Below are positions 18,215 through 26,635 of a stretch of DNA of 64,000 nucleotides, one piece after another. The DNA comes from UBA8752 sp002336475 (GTDB lineage Bacteria > Bacteroidota > Bacteroidia > Flavobacteriales_D > Sanyastnellaceae). Location of the stretch: positions 2,852,001 through 2,916,000 of the forward strand of contig OX044365.1 of the NCBI GenBank assembly GCA_943846755.1, written 5' to 3'. Position 1 is the stretch's first letter; every line of letters begins with the position of its first letter. The notes beneath the pieces were generated by a model. The model ran no database searches. It saw nothing but the letters and a program-made list of their open reading frames with translations, and was not told the origin of the DNA. The translations under genes were made by a program, and so were the position numbers.

Positions 18215-21200
18215 TTAAAATGTGACGTTGATGCCGGCGATGAAGTTTCGCGCGACGGGATAAAAACCACGGTCGATGCCAATTTCTAGCGTGCCGCGTG
18301 ATCCGATCTCAGGATCGAGGCCGGAGTAATTGGTGAAGGTCAAGAGGTTGCTGGCCGAGACATAGAACCGGCACTTGCCGATGTCCAACTTGTCTTGAAG
18401 GCTTTGGGGCAAGGTGTACCCGATTTGCAGGTTCTTGATGCGGACAAACGAACCGTCCTCAACGAACCGGTCGGAGACGCGGTTGTTTTGGTTGGCATCG
18501 GTGTGCGTAATGCGGGGGTGCTCGTTGGTAGAGCCTTCGCCCGTCCAACGCTCCAGTGCAGAAACGGGAAGGTTGGTGGTGTTCAGGTCGTAACGGAAGA
18601 TGCCGTTGAACAGGTCGTTGCCCTGTGAACCTTGGATGAAGATGCTGGCATCGAAATTCTTCCACTTCACGTTGGCGGTGACCCCAAAGGTGAAGTCCGG
18701 ATGTGGGTTTCCGATGACGGTTTTGTCGTTCTCGTCGAGGACGCCGTCTTCATTCTGGTCGACGAAGATGACATCTCCAGCCTGGGCTTCAGGTTGGGCT
18801 GTATTGGCGGTGGCTTCTTCGTCGGTTTGGAAGATGCCAGCCGTCTCATAGCCATAGAAGACCGCCATGGGGAGACCGATGTCGGTGTAGGCTGAGAAGT
18901 CGTTGCCGGCGCCGAAAATGCCACCGGTGTTGATGGGCTGTCCGCCTTCTCCGAGTCCGGTGACTTCATTGCGGATCACGCTCAGGTTACCGGTGATGTC
19001 ATAGTCCCAGTCGCCTTTCTCTCCGCGGTAGGTGAGGCCGAGCTCGAGGCCTTTGTTGCGGGCCGAGGCTACGTTGGTGGCGGCGGGAAGGAATCCAACC
19101 ACGCCGGGCACGGGCACCACGGCGAGCATGTCGTTGGTGTTCTTCACGAAGTAGTCGAGGACGATGTTGAAACGTCCGCGGTACAGGTCAACGTCGAGAC
19201 CGGCGTTGAACTGGTCTACGGTTTCCCACTTGAGGTCAGGGTTGGACGTGGTGACAGGACCTGCGCCGTTGACCTGCTGTTGGTCGGGACCGAAGGTGTA
19301 GTTCTGTCCATTGAAGACCACAGAAGTGAAGTCGAAATTGCCAATGCCGTCGGCGTTACCGTTGCGGCCCCATGAGGCGCGCACCTTGGCGAATTCAATC
19401 CAGTCTTTCTCCACTACCCAGGGAATCTCTGTGAGGTTCCAGGCGGCAGACAGAGAAGGGAAGATGCCGTAGCGGTTGTTGGCGCCAAACTTGGAAGAGC
19501 CATCGCGGCGGACGGTTCCGCTCATGGAGTAGCGGTCTCCGAGTTCGTACTGGACACGCGCAAACGTGGAGAGGTAGGAGCTCTCGCCGAAACCTCCGCT
19601 GGCGTTGGGGGCCTGCTCGTTGAAGTTGAGGCTGTTGTCGAGGAAGGCCAGCTCCGGGTCGTTGGAGTTGAGGCTGTCTCGGTATGTGCCAATGTTCTGG
19701 TAGTTGCCGTAGAGGGCAGAGTAACCCAGGATGGTCTGGATGCGGTCGCCGTTCTTGAGGTCCTTGTCGTACTGCAAGGTGTTCTCCCACTGCCAGTTGG
19801 ACCACTTGTTTTCGTTGCGGATGAGTCCGTTGACCTCGCGCCACTCGTAAGCAGGTCGGTTGGGGTCATTCTCTCCAACTCCCAAGTCGTATTGGGGGAG
19901 GAAGATTTTCTGGGAGCCCAGTGAAAGGTCAATGTTGACCGAGGAGCGGAACTTCAATTCCTTCAACAGGTCGTATTCACCGAAGAGGTTTCCGACAAAG
20001 CGGTTGGTCATCCAGTTGTCGTAAGTGGTGGCCACCTGGTTGATGGGGTTGGCAATGTCGCTTCCGATCAATTCGGTGTAAGCGTATGAGCCGTCTGGGC
20101 GCGAAACGGGCGTAACGGGGTCCATGTTCAAGGCCCGAACGACCGGGGTCGCGAATTCATTGTTTTCAGCCAGCGCATTGCGGCTGATGTGGGTGAAGTT
20201 CACCGTTTGTCCGATGCGGAAGCGGTCTCCGGCATCTTGCTGGGTGCTCACTCGGAACGTCGTGCGCTCGAAGCGTCCTTTCTCTCCGCCGATGATGCCG
20301 TCTTGGGCGAAGTGGCTTCCGCCGATGGCGGTCGAACTGGTGGCAGTACCCTTGGTAAAGTTGAAACTGTGGTTCACCATGGGCGCGCGCTCAAACAGGG
20401 CGTCTTGCCAATCGGTGCCTTCACCGAGGCTGGTGGGGTCTGCCAACTGGGAGAGGGGGACGAGTCCGGCAGCGGCGCGGCTTTCGTTCATCAAGATGGC
20501 GTACTCCTCAGCATTGAGGAGGCCGATTTTTTTCCAAGGCTCTTGGAAGCCGTAGTAGGTGTCGTAGGTCACCTGTGCAGGCTGCCCTTTGGCGCCTTTT
20601 TTGGTGGTGACCAGGATTACACCGTTTCCACCACGTGCACCATAGATCGCAGCAGAGGCCGCGTCCTTGAGTACAGAAATGGACTCGATGTCAGAAGGGT
20701 TGAGGTAGTCGATGCCACCGGAAGGGATGCCATCTACGACCCACAAAGGTTCCGCATTGTTCAAGGAGCCTGTTCCTCGAATCCGGATGGATTGGGTGGA
20801 ACCTGGCTGCCCTGAATTCTGCGTCACCTGGACACCTGCTGCGCGGCCTTGTAAGGCCTGCTCCGTGCGGAGCACGGGCACAGAAGTGGCGTCCTTGATG
20901 TCAATGGTGCCTACAGCACCAGAGATCTTGCTCCTCTGCTGGTTTCCGTATCCGATGACGATGGCCTCTTCCAAACCGGCGATGTCGGCTGCAAGGGCAT
21001 GGTCAACGTTGGATTTTCCAGCAATGGCCACATTCGTGGTCTTGTAACCGATGTAGGTAAACGTTAGGGTAGCCTCGGAAGAGGATACCATCAACGTATA
21101 GTTACCATCAAGGTCGGTCACGGTACCGTTGTAGGTGCCTTTTTCGACAACGGATACGCCGGGGAGGGCGATGCCGTCATCGGCGTCGGTCACCTTACCG

Positions 21201-21286
21201 GTGATGGCCGTGGATTGGGCGAAAATTCCGAATGGAATCATCCAACCCAAAAGGAGCAAGAATCTCATGGTGTATTGTAGGTTCAA
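18215..21286 (-). CDS. SusC/RagA family TonB-dependent transporter
   Basis: A 1,023-residue outer-membrane importer for oligosaccharides. In order: signal peptide (MRFLLLLGWMIPFGIFAQ; ATG at 21286 or, six codons later, 21268), a carboxypeptidase-regulatory-like domain (ITGKVTDADDGIALPGVSVV ... FTYIGYKT), a TonB plug with the SusC signature (VIGYGNQQRSKISGAVGTID, LQGRAAGVQVTQNSGQPGS, SIRIRGTGSLNNAEPLWVVDG, LKDAASAAIYGARGGNGVILVTTK) and a 22-strand barrel ending YPVARNFIAGINVTF. It starts 3 bp after the tandem-module protein and precedes SusD, in the usual order. The predicted substrate is laminarin oligosaccharide, by context. Confidence 0.95.
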   Translation of the reverse strand: MNLQYTMRFLLLLGWMIPFGIFAQSTAITGKVTDADDGIALPGVSVVEKGTYNGTVTDLDGNYTLMVSSSEATLTFTYIGYKTTNVAIAGKSNVDHALAADIAGLEEAIVIGYGNQQRSKISGAVGTIDIKDATSVPVLRTEQALQGRAAGVQVTQNSGQPGSTQSIRIRGTGSLNNAEPLWVVDGIPSGGIDYLNPSDIESISVLKDAASAAIYGARGGNGVILVTTKKGAKGQPAQVTYDTYYGFQEPWKKIGLLNAEEYAILMNESRAAAGLVPLSQLADPTSLGEGTDWQDALFERAPMVNHSFNFTKGTATSSTAIGGSHFAQDGIIGGEKGRFERTTFRVSTQQDAGDRFRIGQTVNFTHISRNALAENNEFATPVVRALNMDPVTPVSRPDGSYAYTELIGSDIANPINQVATTYDNWMTNRFVGNLFGEYDLLKELKFRSSVNIDLSLGSQKIFLPQYDLGVGENDPNRPAYEWREVNGLIRNENKWSNWQWENTLQYDKDLKNGDRIQTILGYSALYGNYQNIGTYRDSLNSNDPELAFLDNSLNFNEQAPNASGGFGESSYLSTFARVQYELGDRYSMSGTVRRDGSSKFGANNRYGIFPSLSAAWNLTEIPWVVEKDWIEFAKVRASWGRNGNADGIGNFDFTSVVFNGQNYTFGPDQQQVNGAGPVTTSNPDLKWETVDQFNAGLDVDLYRGRFNIVLDYFVKNTNDMLAVVPVPGVVGFLPAATNVASARNKGLELGLTYRGEKGDWDYDITGNLSVIRNEVTGLGEGGQPINTGGIFGAGNDFSAYTDIGLPMAVFYGYETAGIFQTDEEATANTAQPEAQAGDVIFVDQNEDGVLDENDKTVIGNPHPDFTFGVTANVKWKNFDASIFIQGSQGNDLFNGIFRYDLNTTNLPVSALERWTGEGSTNEHPRITHTDANQNNRVSDRFVEDGSFVRIKNLQIGYTLPQSLQDKLDIGKCRFYVSASNLLTFTNYSGLDPEIGSRGTLEIGIDRGFYPVARNFIAGINVTF

Positions 21287-21289
21287 TTT

Positions 21290-23179
21290 TTAGTGCTGCT
21301 TTACCACAACTTCTGTGGCCACCTGCAAACCAGAGGTGATGCGGATCACATAGAATCCGTCTGTTTCGTTGCTCAGGTCCATCTGGAGTTGGGACATGCC
21401 TTCTCCGAGGTTGGTGTTGCGCACGAGGCGGCCGCTCATGTCGCGCACTTCGATGCTGGCTGTCTCAGCAAGGGGAGTGGGGAATGCCACCGTCACGATG
21501 CCATCAGTAAGCGAGGGGTACACGCTAAAGGTCAGGGCATTCAACCCGTTGATGCTGTTCACAGGAGCACAGGCTTCACAGGACTCGTAGCATACCGTCG
21601 CGAGGTCCATGGCTTCTTCTGATTCGATGACGAGCAAACGGTTGGTGAATCCACCGGTTGTGATGGTGCAGGCAGAATCAGCTTCAGCATCGAGTGCCTC
21701 GTTGATGTCCCAGCTGCCGATCATGTACTTGTACTCGTGGTTGCCTTGTGGCAATTCAATGGTGACGGAGTAGACGTTGTCGCCGTCCGCGTCAGTCAAT
21801 TCAACCTGGGTACCGGCCCAGCCATCGATGGACTCACCTGAGATGTAAACAGCACCGCTGACGGTCTGCTCGCTCATGTCCACATTAAAGGTGACCGATG
21901 TGTTGGGCACTTCTGTGGTCTCGCAAGCATCGCAACCGTTGAAGCACACAGCATCGAGGGTCACGTTTCCAGTACCTGGAAGGAGGGTGTAAAGGCGGTT
22001 CACAAAAGTTCCGGTTTCATCCACAGTGGTGAGGGTGCAAGCCGCGTCCTCATCGGAATCGAGGCTTTCTGTGCCGTCCCATCCGCCATTGTTGAACTTG
22101 TACTCGTGGTCTCCGGATTCAAGTTCGACGGTGGCCTCGTAAATGCCATCCGCATCGCTGTCTGTCATCTCGATGCAGGTTCCACACCATCCATCAACAG
22201 TTGCGCCGGTGACGTAAATGGGGCCGAGGATGTCTTCGTTGCTCATGTCAACCTGGAAGGTGACCATAGAACTGGTAGAGCATTCTCCCATGGTCCAAGA
22301 GGTCACGCCGCCAAAGAACTGAGCCTCGCAGTCGTTGCCGTATGTCACGCCGTTGCAACCGCACACAGGGTCCCACTCTTGGGTACACATCATGGTGCTG
22401 TCAATTTGGGCAGGATCCACGCAAGGTGTCTGGTTACAAGCACTGCAGGTGTTGAAGCAATAGGCATCGAGCGTGATGTCTTCGGTTCCTTCCACCATAA
22501 TGAAGCGGTTCGTGAACTCACCGGTGGTGAGGGTGCACTCTCCGTCTACCGCAGGATCAAATACTTCTTCGCCGGCCCATCCACCGTTGAGGAACTTCCA
22601 TTCGAATCCGCCGGGTGAAGCCGTAACGGTGGCTGTGTAGATGCCGTCTCCGTCAGCGTCATCCATAGGTGTGCAACCGCACCACCCATCAAATGCTCCG
22701 CTCATGAAGATTCCTTCTGCAGCTATAGTCTCGCTGGACATGTCGACTTGGAAGGTGACGTTGATGTCGCTCGAAGCTGTACAAGAACCGTCTGTGGTGC
22801 ACTGGCCAAAGCAAGTGTTGATCACCGTGTCTTCGGTGATGTTCTCCAACTGACGGTCGTTGTAGTTGTCAGGATTTGCGCAGCTCTGTCCTGCGATGTT
22901 CTCCTTGCAACCCCAATCTGGACATGCGCCGTTGGTGAAGGTGTAGTATCCGGTGTATCCAGCAGCTACTTCCAGGGTGAGGGTCCAGATGCCGTCGCCA
23001 TCAGGGTCGGACATGGGGTTGTCTCCTGGGGTTCCGAAATCAGTACCGCCTGCCACTGAGGGGCCTTCTGGAGCGACTGTTTCATTGGTCATGTTGAGGT
23101 TCCAAGTGACGGAAACCATTTGGGCCTGGAGGCCCGAAACGACCAGGATGGCCGTCAATAAAGAGTAAAGGTGTTTCAT
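21290..23179 (-). CDS. T9SS-exported tandem carbohydrate-binding-like module protein with Kazal domain
   Basis: A 629-residue secreted protein with signal peptide (LLTAILVVSGLQAQ) and a C-terminal T9SS sorting domain (LTFSVYPSLTDGIVTVAF ... GFYVIRITSG). Between them are four copies of a module of about 105 residues that follows the pattern V.F.VDMS.E.....G.y..G...DGWCG....M.D.DgDGIY..TVEL..G.HEYKF..G.W...E.......C.......NR (copies near residues 22-120, 138-240, 303-415, 428-535). The pattern resembles AMPK/CBM48-like or CBM20-like glycan-binding folds, with conserved Trp and Asp. Between copies 2 and 3 sits a Kazal-type inhibitor domain (CTQEWDPVCGCNGVTYGN). It is the second gene of the operon, 3 bp after GH3 and 3 bp before SusC, so it is probably a surface glucan-binding protein. 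Confidence 0.7.
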   Translation of the reverse strand: MKHLYSLLTAILVVSGLQAQMVSVTWNLNMTNETVAPEGPSVAGGTDFGTPGDNPMSDPDGDGIWTLTLEVAAGYTGYYTFTNGACPDWGCKENIAGQSCANPDNYNDRQLENITEDTVINTCFGQCTTDGSCTASSDINVTFQVDMSSETIAAEGIFMSGAFDGWCGCTPMDDADGDGIYTATVTASPGGFEWKFLNGGWAGEEVFDPAVDGECTLTTGEFTNRFIMVEGTEDITLDAYCFNTCSACNQTPCVDPAQIDSTMMCTQEWDPVCGCNGVTYGNDCEAQFFGGVTSWTMGECSTSSMVTFQVDMSNEDILGPIYVTGATVDGWCGTCIEMTDSDADGIYEATVELESGDHEYKFNNGGWDGTESLDSDEDAACTLTTVDETGTFVNRLYTLLPGTGNVTLDAVCFNGCDACETTEVPNTSVTFNVDMSEQTVSGAVYISGESIDGWAGTQVELTDADGDNVYSVTIELPQGNHEYKYMIGSWDINEALDAEADSACTITTGGFTNRLLVIESEEAMDLATVCYESCEACAPVNSINGLNALTFSVYPSLTDGIVTVAFPTPLAETASIEVRDMSGRLVRNTNLGEGMSQLQMDLSNETDGFYVIRITSGLQVATEVVVKQH

Positions 23180-23182
23180 GTT

Positions 23183-25489
23183 TTATGGGTTGTTGTTTGA
23201 TTGCTGAATGAGTTCGAAGTCCACGGTTTGGTCTTTCACACGCAGCCCAAAGGCCCCTGGCTCGACGGTGTAGGTGTTGTCTTGTCCAATGAAGCCCAAG
23301 CCCTCAGTGGAAACGTTGAAGTTCACTTCAATGGTGGCACCAGCAGGTACAACCACCTGCTTGAAGGCCTTGAGTTCATCTACAGACGGCGTGATGCTCG
23401 CCACGCGGTCTTGGGAATAGAGGATGACCGTCTCCGTGGTGGATCGTGTTCCAGTATTTTGAAGGCTCACAGTGATGTCGATGACATCTCCCATCTGGAA
23501 GACGCTGTCGGTTAGTGCGATGGAGGTGGTCTCCACGTTGGAATAGGACAAGCCGCTTCCAAAGGTGTACAGGGGGTTAAAGTCGCCCCAGTCCAATTTT
23601 GCGCTCAGGTTTTCGGTGTGCTTGTGGTCGTACGTCAGGTGCGCTGAGGCATAGCGCGGCCAGGTGAAGGGCAGACGGCCCGAGGGGTTAAAGTTTCCGC
23701 TGAGGACGTCAGCAATGGCGCGGGCACCGTAATCTCCAGGGAGGTAGGCCATGACAAACGCGTCGAGCATCGGCTCCATGTTGGAGAAGGTCCTTGGGCG
23801 TCCACCGGCATAGACGCCAATGACCGGTATTCCCTTTCCATGAAGGGCTTTTACCAGGTTTTGTTGGTTGTCAAAAAGTTCGATGTCTTCAACGCTTCCC
23901 TTGCCCTCAGTGTAGGGCATTTCACCCAAAAAGACCACGGCGCATTGGGTGGTGACGGGGTTCAAGTTGCGGGTGATGTCGGCGACGTCGGCATCGGTGA
24001 AATCCATGTCCACCCCCGCAAATGCAATGCGGTCTTCACCAAAGACTTCCCTCATGGATTCAACAGCAGTGGGGCGTCCCGGGGTGTTGTAGGTGGTGTC
24101 CCTCCCTTGCCATGTTCCGGTCCATCCTCCGTTGAGGGCATTCAAGCTGTTGGCGGTAGGGCCCGTGACGAGGATGCGCCCCTTGCCACCAATGGGCAGA
24201 ATGGGGTCGCCTTCATTGACGGCGTGCTGGCCTTCATTCTTGAGCAAGGTGATGCTCTCCAATGCTGCCCTTGCGGCAGTGCCTTCTAAGCTCTCTTTGG
24301 CGGGATAGTCCGCAAGGGCAGGGGGCATGCCTCCTGTGCGAAAGAGGCCGAGGTCATACTTCATGCTGAGAATGCGGCGCACACTTTCGTCGATGCGGGC
24401 TTCTGAGATCCTGCCTTCGCGGACCAGTTCCATCAGCAATCCCGGAAATTTGAGGTCTCCGGGAACCATGCTCATGTCGATGCCGGCATGGATGGCCATC
24501 TCGATCGCGTCCTTGTAATTCGCCGCGACCTTGTGGCGCTTGAAGAGGTACTTGATGTCTTCCCAATCCGTCACCACCATTCCCTCAAAACCCAGGTCCT
24601 CCCGCAGGATATCCGTGAGGATGTGATGGTCTGCATGCACGGGGATGCCATTGACTTCGCCACTGTTGACCATGATGCTGGCTGCACCAGCGTCGATGGC
24701 AGCTGCAAAGGGCGGCAAAAAGATCTGGCGCAGTTGACGTTCTGGAATCCAAGCGGGCGTTCTGTCCTTTCCCGTCAACGGCCGGCTGTAACCGACATAA
24801 TGTTTGAGTGTTGCAGCAATGGGGGCAGGGCCTTCCTGGTAACCTTTGACCATGGCCACGCCCATGTCGCTGACCAGTTTAGGCGCCTCTCCAAACGTTT
24901 CCCAGAACCTCGGCCAGCGTGCATCGCGCGCTACATCGAGAACGGGTGAGAAATTCCAAGGGATGCCCGAAGCGGTCACTTCAATTGCGGCATTCTCGGC
25001 AAACTTGCGGACCAGTGCCGTGTCCCAAGTGGCGGCAAGTCCGATTTGTTGGGGCCCCAGCACGGCGCCAGAAGTGTAGGTTGCTCCATGGATGGCATCG
25101 ATGCCATACAACACGGGGATGCCTGTCGTTTTTTGGGCTGCCGCAGACTGAATCCCGCTGATGAATTCGTGCCACTGGGCAGGGCTATAGGCGTGTCCTC
25201 CGCAATTCAGGATGCTGCCCACCTTGAGGTCCACCAAAACCTTCTGCAATTTTGTGGTGTCCAGCCGGTGTGGCTTTTCCAGTTTAAAGGGTTTGCCCAC
25301 ACATACCATGTCGAGCGTAAGCTGCGTCATCTCGCCGGCTTTGTCTTCCAAGGACATGGTCCGAAGTACACTGTCTACAAAAGCTGTTTTTTTCTCTGAG
25401 AGATCAGGGGCAACTGAGGGCCTGCAGCTTGAAAGGAAGCCGATGCTCATGCAGCTGAAGCCAGAAAGAAAAACGGTGTTTAATCGCAT
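23183..25489 (-). CDS. GH3 beta-glucosidase lipoprotein
   Basis: Exo-acting beta-glucosidase of 768 residues that would remove glucose from the non-reducing ends of laminarin oligosaccharides. ATG 25489 gives a lipoprotein signal (SCMSIGFLSSCRP); the in-frame ATG at 25525 would precede it with unlikely residues. GH3 features: TGIPVLYGIDAIHGATY, WNFSPVLDVARDARWPRFWETFGE, ATLKHYVGYS (catalytic-loop Lys-His), and the nucleophile region GFEGMVVTDWEDI with the catalytic aspartate in VTDW. The C-terminal GH3 domain (GRILVTGPTANSLNALNGGW) and a fibronectin III-like domain (DITVSLQNTGTRSTTETVILY) complete the enzyme. It is the first gene of the minus-strand operon, and its promoter region holds a palindrome at 25509-25527. 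Confidence 0.93.
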   Translation of the reverse strand: MRLNTVFLSGFSCMSIGFLSSCRPSVAPDLSEKKTAFVDSVLRTMSLEDKAGEMTQLTLDMVCVGKPFKLEKPHRLDTTKLQKVLVDLKVGSILNCGGHAYSPAQWHEFISGIQSAAAQKTTGIPVLYGIDAIHGATYTSGAVLGPQQIGLAATWDTALVRKFAENAAIEVTASGIPWNFSPVLDVARDARWPRFWETFGEAPKLVSDMGVAMVKGYQEGPAPIAATLKHYVGYSRPLTGKDRTPAWIPERQLRQIFLPPFAAAIDAGAASIMVNSGEVNGIPVHADHHILTDILREDLGFEGMVVTDWEDIKYLFKRHKVAANYKDAIEMAIHAGIDMSMVPGDLKFPGLLMELVREGRISEARIDESVRRILSMKYDLGLFRTGGMPPALADYPAKESLEGTAARAALESITLLKNEGQHAVNEGDPILPIGGKGRILVTGPTANSLNALNGGWTGTWQGRDTTYNTPGRPTAVESMREVFGEDRIAFAGVDMDFTDADVADITRNLNPVTTQCAVVFLGEMPYTEGKGSVEDIELFDNQQNLVKALHGKGIPVIGVYAGGRPRTFSNMEPMLDAFVMAYLPGDYGARAIADVLSGNFNPSGRLPFTWPRYASAHLTYDHKHTENLSAKLDWGDFNPLYTFGSGLSYSNVETTSIALTDSVFQMGDVIDITVSLQNTGTRSTTETVILYSQDRVASITPSVDELKAFKQVVVPAGATIEVNFNVSTEGLGFIGQDNTYTVEPGAFGLRVKDQTVDFELIQQSNNNP

Positions 25490-25508
25490 GGATGCGGTAC
25501 GGATCTGC

Positions 25509-25527
25509 AAGTGTAAGAAATACACTT
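25509..25527 (-). promoter_or_regulatory. palindromic operator-like site at the utilisation-operon promoter
   Basis: A perfect 7-bp inverted repeat, AAGTGTA / TACACTT, with a 5-base centre, lying 20-38 bp upstream of the GH3 start codon. Its arm on the minus strand extends to TACACTTG (complement of 25508-25515), one mismatch from the Bacteroidota -7 element TAnnTTTG, so a bound regulator would cover the promoter. No regulator gene is adjacent. Function is inferred from position and symmetry. Confidence 0.45.
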
Positions 25528-25641
25528 ATCAATTCCATCCGTTTGGGCCCAAAGCGCACAATCCGTTAGGATTTGAAAAGACGCTCTTTTAGCAAGGTTC
25601 GGCTGATGTTTGAATGTTGCATTTTGGTTTAGTTTACCACC

Positions 25642-26145
25642 ATGATGAATGTGTTGGGTAATGGCCCCTTTTGGGCCGCAGTGGCAATCGGAATTGTAAC
25701 CGGTTTGGGTTGTGCTGGTAGCAGCGCCCCAATTGAGGGAGGAGCTGAATCAGGACAGATGTTTTACGGGTCAGTGATCGACTTGGATGAGACAGTGGAC
25801 GCCCAAGGTCTTCGCTCAGCTTTGGAGAATGAGGGCAGGGCTGCGGTTCGTTTCGAAGGAGAAATCACCGCTACCTGCGCCAAGAAGGGATGTTGGATGG
25901 ATGTGGCGTCAGGTGAGGATACCGTCTTCGTTCGTTTTCTCGATTACGGGTTTTTTGTTCCTACTGAAGGGGCTGAAGGAAAACGAACCGTAGTGGAAGG
26001 GGAGGCCTTCTTCGATACGTTGACGGTGGATATGCTCCGACACTATGCAGAAGACGCGGGAGAATCTGAAGCCTACATAGCGTCCATTTCCGAGCCAGAA
26101 TTGCAGCTTGCATTCACCGCTACGGGAGTGATGATCGAAGATTGA
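25642..26145 (+). CDS. DUF4920 family lipoprotein
   Basis: A 167-residue exported protein of the DUF4920 family, known almost only from Bacteroidota. The N-terminus has a lipoprotein signal (AIGIVTGLGCAG). The core carries the family pattern: GSVIDLDETVDAQGLRSAL, VRFEGEITATCAKKGCWMDVASGEDTVFVRFLDYGFFVP, then KRTVVEGEAFFDTLTVDMLRHYAEDAG. The C-x3-GCWM motif resembles a metal-binding site. Function is not established. It overlaps the next gene by one base (TGATG), so the two are cotranslated. Confidence 0.85.
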   Translation: MMNVLGNGPFWAAVAIGIVTGLGCAGSSAPIEGGAESGQMFYGSVIDLDETVDAQGLRSALENEGRAAVRFEGEITATCAKKGCWMDVASGEDTVFVRFLDYGFFVPTEGAEGKRTVVEGEAFFDTLTVDMLRHYAEDAGESEAYIASISEPELQLAFTATGVMIED

Positions 26146-26600
26146 TGCCAGCGCAGTTCCCCTCAAACAGTTGCCGTCAATGGACGGTAATTTGCTTGGC
26201 AGCAGGAGCCATGGTGTTGGCCAGATGTGGAACATCACCATCTTCTGCAGGGCCGCGCTTGGCACCCACCCAACCCAACCGTACCAGTCCGCTGGCGGAA
26301 TCTATGCGTCACTTGGATGCAGAGTTGGTGGGGTTTCGCACGCAGTTTCTAGGACAGGTTGGTGATTGGGATGGTGCGGCCTTCACGGAATTTGACCTGA
26401 ATGACTTGGCGCCAACGGACTCCAGTATGCTCGTGGATGGTTACCAAGCATTGGCCATTGCCTTTGAAAAGCGGATCTTGGAATTCAATGACCACCCCAA
26501 TTCGGAAGCATATTCCTCAGTAGTCTCTGGTTGTATTTCATGCCATCAAAAGGCATGTCCTGGTCCTTTGGAGCGCATTGCAAAAAGAGAACTTCCCTAA
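26145..26600 (+). CDS. cytochrome c-like haem lipoprotein (CxxCH)
   Basis: A 151-residue exported protein. ATG 26145 is preferred over the TTG just before it; it yields a lipoprotein-type signal, VICLAAGAMVLARCG. The C-terminal region contains CISCHQKACPGPLERI, a single haem c attachment motif CxxCH with a nearby second cysteine. The middle (MRHLDAELVGFRTQFLGQVG ... DGYQALAIAFEKRILEFND) is helical and resembles small monohaem cytochromes c of the class II or c-prime type, where the haem motif lies near the C-terminus. Translation appears coupled to the DUF4920 gene. A redox partnership between the two is plausible but not shown. Confidence 0.65.
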   Translation: MPAQFPSNSCRQWTVICLAAGAMVLARCGTSPSSAGPRLAPTQPNRTSPLAESMRHLDAELVGFRTQFLGQVGDWDGAAFTEFDLNDLAPTDSSMLVDGYQALAIAFEKRILEFNDHPNSEAYSSVVSGCISCHQKACPGPLERIAKRELP

Positions 26601-26635
26601 CCGTCGAGAATGCTCCTCACCGCATAGAAATGGTG

